A DNA stretch of 64,000 nt from Constantimarinum furrinae (GTDB lineage: Bacteria; Bacteroidota; Bacteroidia; Flavobacteriales; Flavobacteriaceae): the NCBI RefSeq assembly GCF_014295415.1, contig NZ_CP052909.1, forward strand, positions 62,001-126,000, given 5' to 3'. The notes beneath the pieces were generated by a model. The model had not been told where the DNA came from and did not search any database. It saw only the letters and a program-made list of their open reading frames with translations. How positions within the stretch are numbered: the first letter of the stretch is position 1; each line of letters starts with the position of its first letter. Below, piece by piece: positions 52,772 to 61,703 of the stretch. Position numbers and translations under genes: made by a program.

Positions 52772-53820
52772 TTCTTGTAAATTTTCAAAAGTTCGGGCAA
52801 AACTCCTTCCAGCGAATAATGTTTTTTAATATGGGCAGTATATAAGCCGGCTTGCTGAATCCGCCATGTCCTGTCCTCAATGGCTATTCTCAGTGCAGTG
52901 GTCAATGCTTCTTCATTATTGCTTTCCACTACAGCTCCAAATGTACTAATAACTTCCCGGCAATACCCCACGTTGGTAGCAATTGGATATAATCCTGCCA
53001 TGCCGTACTCTAATAATGACATAGGCAATCCTTCACTGGACGAAGACAATACTCCAATAGTTGCCTGTTGTAATTGGGGTTGTACCGCCGAAATACTTCC
53101 TTCGATGGTCACAGCTGCAGAGAGCCTGTGTTCTTTAATAAAATTTTTTAAGCCTTCGGAATAGTTATCATTAAAATCCTTTCCGATAAGCTGCAGTTTC
53201 CAATCGGGATGCGCTTCATGTATTCTTCTGAATGCTTTAAGCAACAGCATATGATTTTTAGGGTCGCGTAGATTGGCCAGACAACAAATGATGTTACTAC
53301 GGGTTTGAACCTCTTCCGGTTCCCCTTCGAACACAATAAAATTTGGGATATAAATCACTTCTTTTGTAGCCAGATTGGTTTCGCACCACCGTTTTAGATC
53401 AGGATTAACTACGACTATTTTACTGAAAAACTTCGAGCACCAATAGAGTGCTTTATGATCCGATCCTTTGGTATGGATCCGGTTGCCATGATGTTCGTGC
53501 CAAATTAGCTGAATTTTAGGGTAAATGAGCTTCAGTAATGTTGCAAAAAAATAAGAAGTGGTATGCGCCTGTACGATATCAATCTTATTGGCTTTTACGA
53601 ATCGTTTAAGACGAAAAAGGGCAGAATAATCCAGCGTTCGCTTTTTCTTTAGAAATAAGTACCCCACTTTATCCTTTAATGCCCCTTTCAGCAACCCTTC
53701 AGCCCGGGTAGTGCATAAAAACGAAGCTTCCAAAGGATCACACAAACTATTGGCATAAGTAACAGCAATACGTTCGGCTCCTCCGGGTTCCAGTGAATCT
53801 ATAAGCTGAAGGACTTTCAT
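52768..53820 (-). CDS. GT4-type glycosyltransferase
   Basis: A 350-residue GT-B enzyme with the GT4 N-terminal KVLQLIDSLEPGGAERIAV (glycine-rich acceptor loop), then ADSYF-like VQAHTTSYFFATLL and HEHHGNRIH. The donor half has LANLRDPKNHMLLLKAF and SSSSEGLPMSLLEYGMAGLYPI with the EGxxxxxLE signature. Its ATG overlaps the preceding GT stop by four bases (ATGA). It is one of three GT4 genes in a row and adds a sugar to the lipid-linked repeat unit. Confidence 0.92.
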   Translation of the reverse strand: MKVLQLIDSLEPGGAERIAVTYANSLCDPLEASFLCTTRAEGLLKGALKDKVGYLFLKKKRTLDYSALFRLKRFVKANKIDIVQAHTTSYFFATLLKLIYPKIQLIWHEHHGNRIHTKGSDHKALYWCSKFFSKIVVVNPDLKRWCETNLATKEVIYIPNFIVFEGEPEEVQTRSNIICCLANLRDPKNHMLLLKAFRRIHEAHPDWKLQLIGKDFNDNYSEGLKNFIKEHRLSAAVTIEGSISAVQPQLQQATIGVLSSSSEGLPMSLLEYGMAGLYPIATNVGYCREVISTFGAVVESNNEEALTTALRIAIEDRTWRIQQAGLYTAHIKKHYSLEGVLPELLKIYKN

Positions 53821-54932
53821 TTCAGCAATTTAGTAATTTCCGCTTCAAATTGATCTAACGTATACTGTTGTGACCACTCCTGTCCTTTTTTTGACATACT
53901 AGTGAGTTTTTCTTTGTTTCTTATGAGCGACTGTAAACGCTCCAGATCTATTTCGATCCTATTGTCAAGTAACATTCCCCGTTCTCCGTGTTCCAACATC
54001 CAGGGAACACATGAAATCCTCGTGACCACCGGAATAACACCCCAGAACATGGCTTCTGCCACAACCTTGGGCCATCCTTCCGATCTGGAAGGTAAAATCA
54101 AAAAGTGGCTGTCTTGGTATGCCTGTTCTATCCTTTCTGCCGACTCGTTACCATGTAAGGCAACTACCTCCTTTAATCCGTGCATTTCTATATAAGTCTC
54201 AAGCTTATGCCGCTCTGCTCCCTCACCATAGAGATCAAGACGGCAACTGAATCCGTGTTCATTAAGCTGTTCAATAAGTTCCACCGCATATAGTGGCTGT
54301 TTTCCCGGAGCAAGACTGCCTACAAATAAAAAATTAAGTTCTCCGGTATAATCACGTTTTCGATGCGTGGCTATTTTAAGTTTTGGATACGTGGCGGTAA
54401 AAAACGATCTTATATTCTTTGACTGTCCGGGCCAGGCCCCATAGACCAACACCTTTATATTCCTGCTTAAAAAAGTATTAGATAATAACCATTTCTGAAG
54501 TCGGTAACTCCAAGGTTGTTTCGATTTGGGGTCCCAGTTTCCGGCGTATTTGGCAGTCTTGGGTTTCTTCGGAAAAAGTATTTGAATAAAACATCCCAGC
54601 AGTCCGATATTTCCCGGGCATCGCAAATGAATATGATCTGACTTTAGCATCGCCCTTAATATCTGAAATTTTATATACGGAATAAACACGATCGCCTGTA
54701 TAGCCTCAAAAAATGAAGTAAATGAAATTGCCGGTACGGGATATACGGTTATGGTGCTATGGGAATAGGCAAGATGAATCTTGGATATTTCAGCTTTGGA
54801 AACGGGAGCTACCACAATGATTTCATCCACATGCTTCCCCCAAATATTCATTTCCCTCACATACGGTCCGTAGGCAAACCAGGAAGAATCCTTAATGATG
54901 TGCGGCGTATGTGTGATAATGGAAAAGGTCAT
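53817..54932 (-). CDS. GT4-type glycosyltransferase
   Basis: A 371-residue GT-B enzyme. Acceptor domain landmarks are FSIITHTPHIIKDSSWFAYG and DHIHLRCPGNIGLLG; the donor domain begins NFLFVGSLAPGKQPLYAVEL and has FLILPSRSEGWPKVVAEAMF with the GT4 glutamate pair. The RCPGN stretch recalls galactose- or fucose-adding GT4 enzymes, but specificity is not assignable. ATGA overlap with the upstream GT gene points to coupled translation. Confidence 0.9.
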   Translation of the reverse strand: MTFSIITHTPHIIKDSSWFAYGPYVREMNIWGKHVDEIIVVAPVSKAEISKIHLAYSHSTITVYPVPAISFTSFFEAIQAIVFIPYIKFQILRAMLKSDHIHLRCPGNIGLLGCFIQILFPKKPKTAKYAGNWDPKSKQPWSYRLQKWLLSNTFLSRNIKVLVYGAWPGQSKNIRSFFTATYPKLKIATHRKRDYTGELNFLFVGSLAPGKQPLYAVELIEQLNEHGFSCRLDLYGEGAERHKLETYIEMHGLKEVVALHGNESAERIEQAYQDSHFLILPSRSEGWPKVVAEAMFWGVIPVVTRISCVPWMLEHGERGMLLDNRIEIDLERLQSLIRNKEKLTSMSKKGQEWSQQYTLDQFEAEITKLLK

Positions 54933-56056
54933 GTAAGAAGGCTTTGATAGAATTTCAGGTTCTTTTCCAGTATGGTGTTCTTGTTGTACTTCGCCAGCAC
55001 CTGTTGTCGCGCGGTTTCCCCTATTTCTTCAAGCGCCTCAGGATTATCCAGACACCAAAGTATCTTTTGGGCTATGTCTTCAGGTTTATACACATCACAT
55101 AAAAATCCGGTTTTCCCATGATCGATGGTCTCGGGTCCCGGACCGTATTCCGAAAAGATCACCGCTTTTTTCAACAGCATCGCTTCCAGTGTGACCAATC
55201 CCTGAGTTTCCATATGTGAAGGAAATACACAAAGGGCTGCTTCGGCATATCGTTTGTTGAGTTCTTCTCTGGGAATACTTCCGTGGAAGGTCACATTTTC
55301 CAGATAAGTTTCGTCATACCGGTGTTTTAGCATTTCAATATAAGAGCGTCCATCGGGAAAAAACCAATCTCTTCCAAAAATATCGAGATGTTTTTCGGGG
55401 TAGCGTTCTCGCACTATTTTAAAGGCTTCAATAAGTTCTCTCACTCCCTTTTTCTCACAAACCGTTCCTGCAAAAAGTATACGGTCGCAGTCCACCTTGA
55501 CATTAGGTTCCTCGAGATCTGTATCTATGGGATAATTGATCACCGCCACGGGTTTACCGTGATAGCTTAAATATTTAGCGGTATGCTCCTTGACATAATT
55601 AGAGACGGCTATAAATCCGTCGGCTTTATTAAAGGATCGCTTTTCCAGCAGTCCCTTTCGCCAGTTGATCCCACGTTTTTCAGCTTCTGCAAAGAAATGA
55701 TGCCCTCCGTGCAAACGGATTACCTTTTTGGCCGGATGCTTTCTGGAAATGATCCCGAGTCCGAGTTCAGCCGACTCAATGATATCGATCTTATGATCGG
55801 CTTCAATTTCCTTTAAGCGTTTATTGATCACCAGAGCGTTGTACATAAAGTTGGGAACATTACTCGTATTCTTTTTCAACCTTATAAGCTGCACGCCTTT
55901 ATCGTCCAGTAGTTCTTCTTGATCGCTCTTTCCGACTCCTAATATAAGCACCTGGTGACCGTTTTCGGCAAGGGTCCTGCCAAAGGTTTGTAAAAAAGTA
56001 CCCGCACCTCCGGGTGACCATAAGGGATATTCGTGTGAAAGAAAGACTATATGCAT
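54929..56056 (-). CDS. GT4-type glycosyltransferase
   Basis: A 375-residue GT-B enzyme with the classical start HIVFLSHEYPLWSPGGAGTF, the nucleotide domain DRILFAGTVCEKKGVRELIE and LCVFPSHMETQGLVTLEAML, where the usual EG is TQG before the second Glu. RLHGGHHFFAEAEKRG lies in the acceptor half. It overlaps the next GT by four bases and abuts the upstream unplaced gene (stop TAA immediately before its ATG). Confidence 0.92.
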   Translation of the reverse strand: MHIVFLSHEYPLWSPGGAGTFLQTFGRTLAENGHQVLILGVGKSDQEELLDDKGVQLIRLKKNTSNVPNFMYNALVINKRLKEIEADHKIDIIESAELGLGIISRKHPAKKVIRLHGGHHFFAEAEKRGINWRKGLLEKRSFNKADGFIAVSNYVKEHTAKYLSYHGKPVAVINYPIDTDLEEPNVKVDCDRILFAGTVCEKKGVRELIEAFKIVRERYPEKHLDIFGRDWFFPDGRSYIEMLKHRYDETYLENVTFHGSIPREELNKRYAEAALCVFPSHMETQGLVTLEAMLLKKAVIFSEYGPGPETIDHGKTGFLCDVYKPEDIAQKILWCLDNPEALEEIGETARQQVLAKYNKNTILEKNLKFYQSLLT

Positions 56057-57418
56057 TTACCTAAGCGCTTTACGTATTTTTTCTGAAGCCGTTTCGGGAT
56101 ATTCTGCAACGATCTTAAACCATTCATTTATTCTCCCACTGTTGTCGTTCATTGCGTGTTTTAAGACCTCTGGAATCTCCGATCTATCGTTGAACCAATA
56201 TACAGAATTTTGATCCGGCATACTTCGGAAATGCTGATAGTTATAAATAGTTTTTACACTCCAGTTGGGATCCGGAACATGATCGTAATTGATATAAACA
56301 CAGGGTTTCTGAAACATTCCGAAGTCGAATGCCATAGTAGATCCAACATTGATCACCACGTCGGCATACCGTGCCAGGCTCACCAAAAGTTTTACATCAT
56401 CCATAGTTGGATAAACGGCTGTCCATTTCTTGGAGTTAAAATTCCATAGAGGCGGCATGGAGATAATAAGTGACGGAAATTTCTCTAGTACCCAATCGTA
56501 GCGGTTTGAAAGATCCACCGGACATCTTCTGAATACGATCTGTGTATCCTTATCCAATCCCGAGCGTGCAATTGCTTCAGCCAGATCATTCAAATAATGC
56601 GGATCATAGGGAGACGTGCGAATATCATCCCCCGAAAAGCAGATAATCTTTTTATCGGGATTAAGATGGTAAGTGCTGTAAAAATCTTCCTTAGCAATGA
56701 TGTTCTTTGGCTCATAGTAGAACTCGAACTGCGGAGTACCTGTAACTTCAATGGCTTCTGATGAAATCTCCGGATAGAACTGTTGCAGTTCCTTTTTCAT
56801 ATACTGTGACCAGACCAGATAGGAATCTGCGCGCAGTGCCAGACGGGCCTTTGGAATATTATCCCACGAATAGATCACAGTGGAGGTTGGGATTCCCAAA
56901 TCACGTGCCGCGGCAAAAACTCCAGGAGCTTTTAAAGCCCTTTGATGCGTACAAAACAATACATCGGGATTTTCCTTTTTGAGTATGGCCGTTATTTTGG
57001 AGTAAAACGGATTTTTACGAACTGCCCCGTCGTATTTAGATTCGAGTTTTAAGATTTGATCGTACGTTTTAATTCTGGCTGAAGCCAGCGTTACCATGCG
57101 ATAAAACAGTTTTAACTTCGCGCTTTTATGCTCTCTTTTCCAGAATTTAAGTATGGTAGGGTTTGAAACTTTACGGGCGTTGTATTTAAGTCGGGAGAGA
57201 TGAATAAGTTCTCTCAGGAATTTTTCCCTAATGCTCTCTTTATAGGCCGGCAACTCTAATGATCCTTCAATAGAAATTGAACTTTCGATCTGCGATAATG
57301 TATCGGCATCAAAATTATGAAACAGCGATACAGAGACATCGTTTCCTTCAAAAACGTTAGAATACAAATAATTCTTTATCCCTACCCCGTCGGGTACTAA
57401 CACCAGAATTCGTTTCAC
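56057..57418 (-). CDS. Unplaced GT-B-like protein in the nonulosonate locus
   Basis: A 453-residue protein I cannot assign to a family. It starts KRILVLVPDGVGIKNYL, has a long helical basic segment (about 80-130), then Rossmann-like elements PDVLFCTHQRALKAPGVF, TSTVIYSWDNIPKARLALRA and KIICFSGDDIR. Near the end comes YADVVINVGSTMAFDFGMFQ and KPCVYINYD, reminiscent of donor-site loops in GT-B enzymes such as glycerophosphotransferases and sialyl- or Kdo-transferases. The GTG at 57418 overlaps the upstream stop as GTGA and fits the fold start better than a TTG at 57445. A transferase of an unusual sugar is the best guess. Confidence 0.7.
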   Translation of the reverse strand: MKRILVLVPDGVGIKNYLYSNVFEGNDVSVSLFHNFDADTLSQIESSISIEGSLELPAYKESIREKFLRELIHLSRLKYNARKVSNPTILKFWKREHKSAKLKLFYRMVTLASARIKTYDQILKLESKYDGAVRKNPFYSKITAILKKENPDVLFCTHQRALKAPGVFAAARDLGIPTSTVIYSWDNIPKARLALRADSYLVWSQYMKKELQQFYPEISSEAIEVTGTPQFEFYYEPKNIIAKEDFYSTYHLNPDKKIICFSGDDIRTSPYDPHYLNDLAEAIARSGLDKDTQIVFRRCPVDLSNRYDWVLEKFPSLIISMPPLWNFNSKKWTAVYPTMDDVKLLVSLARYADVVINVGSTMAFDFGMFQKPCVYINYDHVPDPNWSVKTIYNYQHFRSMPDQNSVYWFNDRSEIPEVLKHAMNDNSGRINEWFKIVAEYPETASEKIRKALR

Positions 57419-58377
57419 TCTTTTGTTTTTTGTTGCATGATCCAATTGATAGTATCGGCTACCCTGGTTGAAAGTATGGTAGCCCCTTTTTTATTCAGAT
57501 GGTTAAAGTTGTAAAAATAGTCGGTACTGTAATTTAAACTGTCCTTTGTGTAATCCAGAAAATAAATATTGTCATTCGATGCTGCTAAATTACTGTATTT
57601 CAATTTCATTTTCGGCAACAGGTCGCCTTCAAACTCCTGCAATTTGTAGTATTCGGGGCTCCAAACCAGAAATAGTGTGGTTTTAGTTTTATTTATTTCT
57701 GAAATGATACTGAGAAAATCTTCATACCCGGGTTCAAAATCCTGGTCAAACACATCGGGATACTCATTTTTAAAGGCTTCAAAACTATTATCCCATGTAT
57801 CGGTACTTCCAATATAGCCTTTATACCCCCTCATCTTGCGTTCAAAATTGAAAAAATGTGATCCCAGTCCCATAAAAAACTCGTCTCTGTAGCCTCTATA
57901 TTTATAAACAGGAAGTATTGCTTCCCACACTATATTATCGTCATACTTCGACATAATTTTTAGCGCTTCAAGAGAGTAATAGTAAGGAAAGTATTTTTCC
58001 TTCTGAAGCAATTTTCTCTCCTGCGACATGGAAAGTATGTCGACATTTTGAATGATAAACTCAGGTTCCTTATTATTCGCAAGATAGTTTTTCACTTTTA
58101 GTAGTTGAAAACCATAAGGAGCGCCATCAGCTCCAAGATTATATGCAGATCTATTCAGTTTACGCTCAAACACAGCAGGATCGAAATGCTTTAAAGCCCG
58201 TGAGGAGCCAAAGATCACTATATCGCTGTTTATCTTTCCGTTAGTGACCGACGACCACTCATAATAAACCGGGCTGTAATTATTCCTCAATCCGAAGTCG
58301 GCAATAAGCTGCAGTCCCCATAAAAAAACATAGAGTGCTGCAAGAAAATAAAAAAAACGTTTCAGAAATTTTTTCAT
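57415..58377 (-). CDS. SGNH-hydrolase-like protein paired with the second MBOAT
   Basis: A 320-residue protein with an N-terminal membrane helix (about 7-27) and an extracytoplasmic SGNH-like domain. Block I is DIVIFGSSRALKHFDP (Ser in GSS). The C-terminal block reads FYNFNHLNKKG, where the triad aspartate (DxxH) is Asn, unlike the copy at 35201-36130. It likely works with the MBOAT gene five bases upstream to O-acylate the polysaccharide, perhaps as an acceptor-binding partner if hydrolysis-type chemistry is weakened (inference). Confidence 0.78.
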   Translation of the reverse strand: MKKFLKRFFYFLAALYVFLWGLQLIADFGLRNNYSPVYYEWSSVTNGKINSDIVIFGSSRALKHFDPAVFERKLNRSAYNLGADGAPYGFQLLKVKNYLANNKEPEFIIQNVDILSMSQERKLLQKEKYFPYYYSLEALKIMSKYDDNIVWEAILPVYKYRGYRDEFFMGLGSHFFNFERKMRGYKGYIGSTDTWDNSFEAFKNEYPDVFDQDFEPGYEDFLSIISEINKTKTTLFLVWSPEYYKLQEFEGDLLPKMKLKYSNLAASNDNIYFLDYTKDSLNYSTDYFYNFNHLNKKGATILSTRVADTINWIMQQKTKE

Positions 58378-58382
58378 AAAAA

Positions 58383-59837
58383 TTAAAACTGAAAGTAGAT
58401 AAAGCTGGTGGCTTCGTTATTAAAGCTTAAAATTATAAATAGCATTAAAACAAAATACATAGCATAGCGTAAAACCGATCGTTGCTGTAAAAACTGTCCC
58501 ACAAATTGTTCCCGTTCTCGACTAAACCATTCAATGATCATAAAGAAAATCAGCAGCAAAAACAATGGTTTTATATTAATTAAATAGGTGGTCTTTGTGG
58601 AAAGGGAGGTATAATCTTCAGAAATGACTATAGACCGAATATAATCAAACGCATGTGTAATGGAATCTGCTCTGAAAAATATCCAGGCAAATGTGACCAT
58701 CGCAAAGGTTCCCAAAATAGCCAGGGCTTCTTTAAAGTGAGGAAAAATACGGTCTTCGGCCACTGCATTCAAGTATTTTCTATTCCTTCCGAAGAATAAT
58801 AAAGGAATAAAAAACAAGGCATGTAGACCACCCCAGGCTATAAACGTCCAGTTGGCGCCATGCCAGAATCCGCTTACTACAAAAATGATAAGCACATTGC
58901 GTAGTTGCTGGTATGTATTACCTCGCGAACCACCCAGAGGGATATACAGATAATCGCGAAACCAGGTAGAAAGTGAAATATGCCAACGTCTCCAGAATTC
59001 ACCAATATTCCGGGAAAAGTAAGGGTATCTGAAGTTCGTCATTAAATTAAATCCGAACAATCGTGCTGTTCCAATAGCAATATCACTATAGCCCGAAAAA
59101 TCTCCATAGATCTGTACAGCAAACAATACAGCTCCCAACACCAGCACCGGACTGGAATACTCGGAGTAGTTGAGGAAAATATCATCTACATAAGGAGCGC
59201 AGTTATCGGCTATAACCACTTTTTTAAAGAGTCCGTATAGGATCATTCGCATACCGGTAACTCCCTGATCGTATGTGAAACTTCGATCTTTAAAGAATTG
59301 CGGAAGCAGGTTTGAAGCCCGCTCGATAGGTCCGGCTACCAGCTGTGGAAAGAAAGAGACGAAAGCGGCAAATGCAATAAAATTTCGGGTCGGTTGCAAC
59401 TTATTTCTATACACATCTATCGAATAACTCAAAGTCTGAAACGTATAAAAAGAAATTCCTACAGGTAAGATAATGTTAAGTGTAGTTGCGTTCATTGGAA
59501 TTCCCACAGCACCCCAGGCATCGATCCAACTCTCTACAAAGAAATTATAATACTTAAAAACGCCCAGCAAACCGAGATTAACCAGCAAACTAATTACCAA
59601 CAATCCCTTCCTCACTCCTTTTTTTTCTGAAGCACCCAGTTTTAAACCCACCGCATAATCTACCAGCGTACTGAACAGGATAAGCGAAAGAAATCTCCAG
59701 TCCCACCAACCGTAGAACACATAACTGGCAATGAGCAAAAGCACATTTTGTGCTTTAATGGATCGTTTAAATACAAACCAATACAAACAGAATACGACCG
59801 GCAGGAAAATGAAGAATTCGAATGAATTGAATAGCAT
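58383..59837 (-). CDS. MBOAT-family O-acyltransferase, polysaccharide-operon copy
   Basis: A 484-residue membrane protein closely similar along its length to the MBOAT at 33751-35199 (shared ASYVFYGWWDWRFLSLIL, PQLVAGPIERA, EFWRRWHISLSTWFRDYLYI, SGFWHGANWTF with the catalytic His about 327). It should accept acyl groups from the cytoplasm and pass them to the SGNH partner encoded next. Placement directly after neuA-like suggests O-acetylation of the polymer, possibly of the nonulosonate, as sialic acids are often O-acetylated (inference). Confidence 0.94.
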   Translation of the reverse strand: MLFNSFEFFIFLPVVFCLYWFVFKRSIKAQNVLLLIASYVFYGWWDWRFLSLILFSTLVDYAVGLKLGASEKKGVRKGLLVISLLVNLGLLGVFKYYNFFVESWIDAWGAVGIPMNATTLNIILPVGISFYTFQTLSYSIDVYRNKLQPTRNFIAFAAFVSFFPQLVAGPIERASNLLPQFFKDRSFTYDQGVTGMRMILYGLFKKVVIADNCAPYVDDIFLNYSEYSSPVLVLGAVLFAVQIYGDFSGYSDIAIGTARLFGFNLMTNFRYPYFSRNIGEFWRRWHISLSTWFRDYLYIPLGGSRGNTYQQLRNVLIIFVVSGFWHGANWTFIAWGGLHALFFIPLLFFGRNRKYLNAVAEDRIFPHFKEALAILGTFAMVTFAWIFFRADSITHAFDYIRSIVISEDYTSLSTKTTYLINIKPLFLLLIFFMIIEWFSREREQFVGQFLQQRSVLRYAMYFVLMLFIILSFNNEATSFIYFQF

Positions 59838-59847
59838 AAATAGCAGG

Positions 59848-60543
59848 TTATTTCAAGGATGTGGCAATTTTTTCAGCCCATATCCAATCTTCTTCTGTAT
59901 CGATATTCACATGAGTATCCGGGTTCAATTGGATAGACGAAATGCTTTTTCCGAAGAACGAATTATCTTCTAGCAGCACCGAAGTCTTTGTAATATAGAT
60001 AGCTCCGTCCCGTATATAAGCAGGAGGTAGATCCTGTCTTCGTTTTATAATTGAACTTGCTCCGGTTGCCAGTTGCAAGCTATTGTCTTTATTACGTTCA
60101 AATACCCAATGCGGATTGTATTGATGGGGCACTTCCTGTACCGAAATAAGTGAATCGGTTTTGGCCGAAATAAATGCTGAAACCGCCGCATCGATGTCGG
60201 ATGCAGTCCTAAATGGCGTAGTTACCTGAAGCAGACAAACGGCATCATATTCACTGCCCTGTGCCGAAAGTTCTTTTAATGCGTGTTGAACTACTTCCAA
60301 TGATCCCGAATGATCTTCAGCCAAATGTGTAGGACGGATAAAAGGTACTTCGACCCCGGCATTTTCGGCCATGTTTCGCAGGGTTTCGTCTTCCGAAGAA
60401 AAAACTACACGGTCTAAGGAATTTGCGGCTAAAGCAGCTTCTATTGTGTACAATAAAAGCGGTTTTCCGGCCAGCTCCTTTCGGTTCTTATCGGGAATTC
60501 CCTTGCTCCCTGCCCGTGCCGGTATTAGACCTAGGATCTTCAT
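59848..60543 (-). CDS. neuA: CMP-nonulosonate cytidylyltransferase (NeuA-like)
   Basis: A 231-residue cytosolic enzyme that activates a nonulosonic acid with CTP. The nucleotide-binding start ILGLIPARAGSKGIPDKN with KELAGKPLL is the family signature; VCLLQVTTPFRTASDIDAAV and the C-terminal NPDTHVNIDTEEDW are also typical. It could act on N-acetylneuraminate or legionaminate-type sugars. Its ATG overlaps the neuC-like stop by one base (TAATG). Confidence 0.92.
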   Translation of the reverse strand: MKILGLIPARAGSKGIPDKNRKELAGKPLLLYTIEAALAANSLDRVVFSSEDETLRNMAENAGVEVPFIRPTHLAEDHSGSLEVVQHALKELSAQGSEYDAVCLLQVTTPFRTASDIDAAVSAFISAKTDSLISVQEVPHQYNPHWVFERNKDNSLQLATGASSIIKRRQDLPPAYIRDGAIYITKTSVLLEDNSFFGKSISSIQLNPDTHVNIDTEEDWIWAEKIATSLK

Positions 60544-61703
60544 TAATACGTAATCGTTTTATGAAATCGCAATTCGATATTTGCAATGATATCGGCTATT
60601 TTCTTACCGCTCTTTCCCGCTCCGTAGATCTCGCTTCGCTCATTCCTGGGAGTATCAAGTTGTTGCTCAATAGCCTTCTTAATTAAGTCGCTATCGTAGG
60701 GAACATCAATCACGTTGGTTCCGCGAAGACGTCGATTTTGTCGTGTTCCGATGTTTACCACCGGTACCCCCATAAACGAACATTCTCGTATGCCCACGCT
60801 GCTGTTGCCTATTAAGCATTTGCTGTTGATGAGCAGTTTTAAAAAATCGAAGGGCTCCATATTCTTAAAGAATCGGATATGCTTTGGGTTGTGTTCTTCT
60901 CTGTACGAGCGAATCGCATTAGAGGTACCGTCTGCTCCGGCGTCTACATTGGGCCAGAACCAAAACGTAGGGATCTGCAATGCATCGATCACCGTAAGTG
61001 TTTTTTGGACATCTCGCTTCGCTTCATCGTATTCGGTGGTTACGGGATGCTGCATCACCACGAGATAATCCTGATCTGCAGAAAATGTACCACCTACGCC
61101 ACCATATTTTTCAATAGGATCGAAATCGAGTTTCGGGTTTCTAACGATCTCTGCGGCAAGGTCTATGGACGGACAGCCGGTATTAAATACATAATCTTCA
61201 TCTTCCCCCATTTTAATCACCCGTTCTCGGGCATCTTCCGAAGTCACAAAATGTAGATCCGCCAGCTTGGTATTCGCATGTCGCACCTTTTCATCAATAT
61301 TTCCGGTTACCTCTCCCCCTTGTAAATGAATTAAAGGAATATTCTGATATGCCGCAGCAATGGAAGTGGCGATGGTTTCAAATCGATCGGCTATGGTAAG
61401 TACGGCATCGGGTTGCAGGTTATAAAACACATTGGCCAGCTCCATAACACCCAGCCCGGTGGTCTTTGCCATGGCCGTCTTATTTTCTCCTTCGAGCACG
61501 ATAAACACCTTTTCGTTAATGGTAAATCCGTCGCGTTCAATAAAATTTACAGCCGTACCGTAACGATCCAGCAAGGCCGAACCCGCAACCACCAATTGTA
61601 ATTCCAATGCCGGATGGTCTTTTATGGCCTGTAATGCCGTTTTCACCCTACTATATGAGGGTCTGGCGGTAATTACGGCACATATTTTTCTTTTTTTAGT
61701 CAT
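60543..61703 (-). CDS. neuC: Hydrolysing UDP-sugar 2-epimerase (NeuC-like)
   Basis: A 386-residue GT-B-fold enzyme that hydrolyses and epimerises UDP-GlcNAc to ManNAc, or a diNAc analogue in legionaminate synthesis. Landmarks: ICAVITARPSYSRVKTALQ, VLTIADRFETIATSIAAAYQ, PLIHLQGGEVTGNIDEKVRH, VVMQHPVTTEYDEAKRD and CLIGNSSVGIRECSFMGVP. The hydrolysing subfamily is indicated by HLQGGE..GNIDE. It overlaps neuB-like by eight bases. Which nonulosonate is made would depend on genes not seen here. Confidence 0.92.
   Translation of the reverse strand: MTKKRKICAVITARPSYSRVKTALQAIKDHPALELQLVVAGSALLDRYGTAVNFIERDGFTINEKVFIVLEGENKTAMAKTTGLGVMELANVFYNLQPDAVLTIADRFETIATSIAAAYQNIPLIHLQGGEVTGNIDEKVRHANTKLADLHFVTSEDARERVIKMGEDEDYVFNTGCPSIDLAAEIVRNPKLDFDPIEKYGGVGGTFSADQDYLVVMQHPVTTEYDEAKRDVQKTLTVIDALQIPTFWFWPNVDAGADGTSNAIRSYREEHNPKHIRFFKNMEPFDFLKLLINSKCLIGNSSVGIRECSFMGVPVVNIGTRQNRRLRGTNVIDVPYDSDLIKKAIEQQLDTPRNERSEIYGAGKSGKKIADIIANIELRFHKTITY

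Noticed and set aside
57419-57445. TTG start at 57445 for the unplaced GT-B-like gene
   Set aside because: The GTG at 57418 forms a GTGA overlap with the previous stop and starts at the expected first strand KRILVLV.
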